Assembly: GCF_024585165.1 (NCBI RefSeq)
Contig: NZ_CP029008.1
Span: forward strand, 124,001-188,000
Origin: Bradyrhizobium sp. WBOS07
GTDB taxonomy: Bacteria; Pseudomonadota; Alphaproteobacteria; Rhizobiales; Xanthobacteraceae
Reading direction: 5' to 3'
DNA: 64,000 nucleotides
The position numbers and the translations under genes are program-made. Below are positions 63,448 through 64,000 of this stretch, piece by piece. Each line of letters begins with the position of its first letter. Positions within the stretch are counted from its first letter, which is position 1. The notes beneath the pieces are model-generated. The model had not been told where the DNA came from. It saw only the letters and a list, made by a program, of their open reading frames with translations, and did no database searches.

Positions 63448-64000
63448 GTGACCAGGCTCGACAGACGCGAATTCCTCCTCGGCAGCGCCGCAACCCTGGC
63501 GGCCGGAGCAACGGCATCCGCGGCCCCGGCGTCGAAGCTTGCGCAGCGCCGCCCCGGCTTTGGCGCGGCCGCCACGCTCTGGGACCTGCAGGCCGATCCC
63601 AGGCTCGGCGAAGCCATCAGCACCTATTGCACGCAGGTGGTGCCGGTGCTGGAGCTGAAATGGCCGATGCTGCGGCCGAACGCCCACACGTTCAACTTCG
63701 AGCGCGCCGACGCGATCCTGGATTTCGCGCGCGACAACGACCTGACGATGCGCGGCCACGCGCTCGCCTGGTATCACGACATTCCGGACTGGACCAAGCA
63801 GATCAAGGACACACGCGGCGTCGAGCGCGCCTATGTCGACCACATCGGCACCGTCGTCTCCTACTACAAGGACAAGCTGACGTCGTGGGATGTCGTCAAC
63901 GAGCCGATCCCGGACAATCCCCGCAGTCCGAAGGACCGGCGCGACACGTTCTGGACCCAGCATCTGGGCCAGAGCTGGATTCCGCTGGCCTTCCGCACCG
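63448..64000 (+). CDS. Endo-1,4-beta-xylanase (GH10), Tat-exported, partial (cut by right edge)
   Basis: The first 184 codons of a GH10 glycoside hydrolase. The start is a GTG with AAGGA 7 nt upstream. A twin-arginine signal peptide is seen (RLDRREFLLGSAATLAAGATASA). In the mature part, MRGHALAWYHDIPDW and VVNEPI are GH10 motifs; the Glu of NEP is the acid/base catalyst. The nucleophile Glu lies beyond the edge. It would cut xylan or a related polymer outside the cytoplasmic membrane. Confidence 0.9.
   Translation, partial: MTRLDRREFLLGSAATLAAGATASAAPASKLAQRRPGFGAAATLWDLQADPRLGEAISTYCTQVVPVLELKWPMLRPNAHTFNFERADAILDFARDNDLTMRGHALAWYHDIPDWTKQIKDTRGVERAYVDHIGTVVSYYKDKLTSWDVVNEPIPDNPRSPKDRRDTFWTQHLGQSWIPLAFRT

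Overview
The window looks like a chromosomal segment of a Bradyrhizobium-type alphaproteobacterium. It is GC-rich, carries palindromic intergenic repeats of the kind common in that genus, encodes many periplasmic solute-binding proteins without transport partners, and has a long run of molybdenum/tungsten cofactor genes beside an NAD-dependent formate dehydrogenase. The genus call is inference from gene content; there is no rRNA or other marker gene here.

Layout. 1-6.2 kb (minus): a catabolic operon with a SCP2-like protein, an alpha/beta hydrolase, a branched-chain-type binding protein, a 3-hydroxyisobutyrate-dehydrogenase-family enzyme, an IclR regulator and TcuA/TcuB (tricarballylate oxidation); tcuB runs off the left edge. 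6.4-8.3 kb: HupE/UreJ membrane protein, YbaK deacylase and repeats. 8.3-28 kb: a formate/oxalate and Mo/W-cofactor island. It holds a two-subunit formate dehydrogenase with a fused beta subunit, an oxalate/formate antiporter, a sigma54-type two-component system, TusA, MoeA, MobB, FdhD, MobA, a MoeA fused to a binding-protein-like domain, a degenerate third MoeA, the tungstate-binding protein TupA, and an excisionase-type HTH protein carrying the same binding-protein-like domain. 28-31.5 kb: three more orphan solute-binding proteins (branched-chain type, TAXI, Bug/TctC).

31.8-37.8 kb is an accessory segment that begins at a CAU-anticodon tRNA. It contains a clearly AT-richer two-gene cassette of unknown function (32.2-34.2 kb), a decayed toxin-like fragment, small conserved hypotheticals and two short secreted proteins. 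37.8-42.7 kb: another branched-chain-type binding protein, a divergent DJ-1/GlxA-type regulator pair, a rhodanese and three small hypotheticals. 42.7-52.2 kb is rich in nucleotide second-messenger enzymes: one GGDEF/EAL protein and three class III cyclase-domain proteins, interrupted by a tightly coupled HutD/hydrolase/DUF2087 operon. 52.5-55.1 kb is a bufferin-type (copper-binding peptide) operon with a good ECF sigma-F-like promoter. 55.1-59.9 kb: a TetR-controlled SDR/carboxymuconolactone-decarboxylase-family operon divergent from a Bug protein and a VOC protein, then a methyltransferase. 59.9-64 kb: L,D-transpeptidase, polysaccharide flippase and the start of a Tat-exported GH10 xylanase cut by the right edge.

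Working together: OxlT would exchange oxalate for formate; the formate dehydrogenase would pass formate electrons to NAD+; TusA, FdhD, MoeA, MobA, MobB and TupA would supply its metal cofactor. The sequence shows a perfect -24/-12 promoter and two phased dyads between oxlT and the adjacent sensor/regulator genes, which supports direct control of oxlT by that two-component system. Many start sites were moved inward from the longest reading frame to an ATG or GTG with a Shine-Dalgarno sequence; the reason is stated where it matters.
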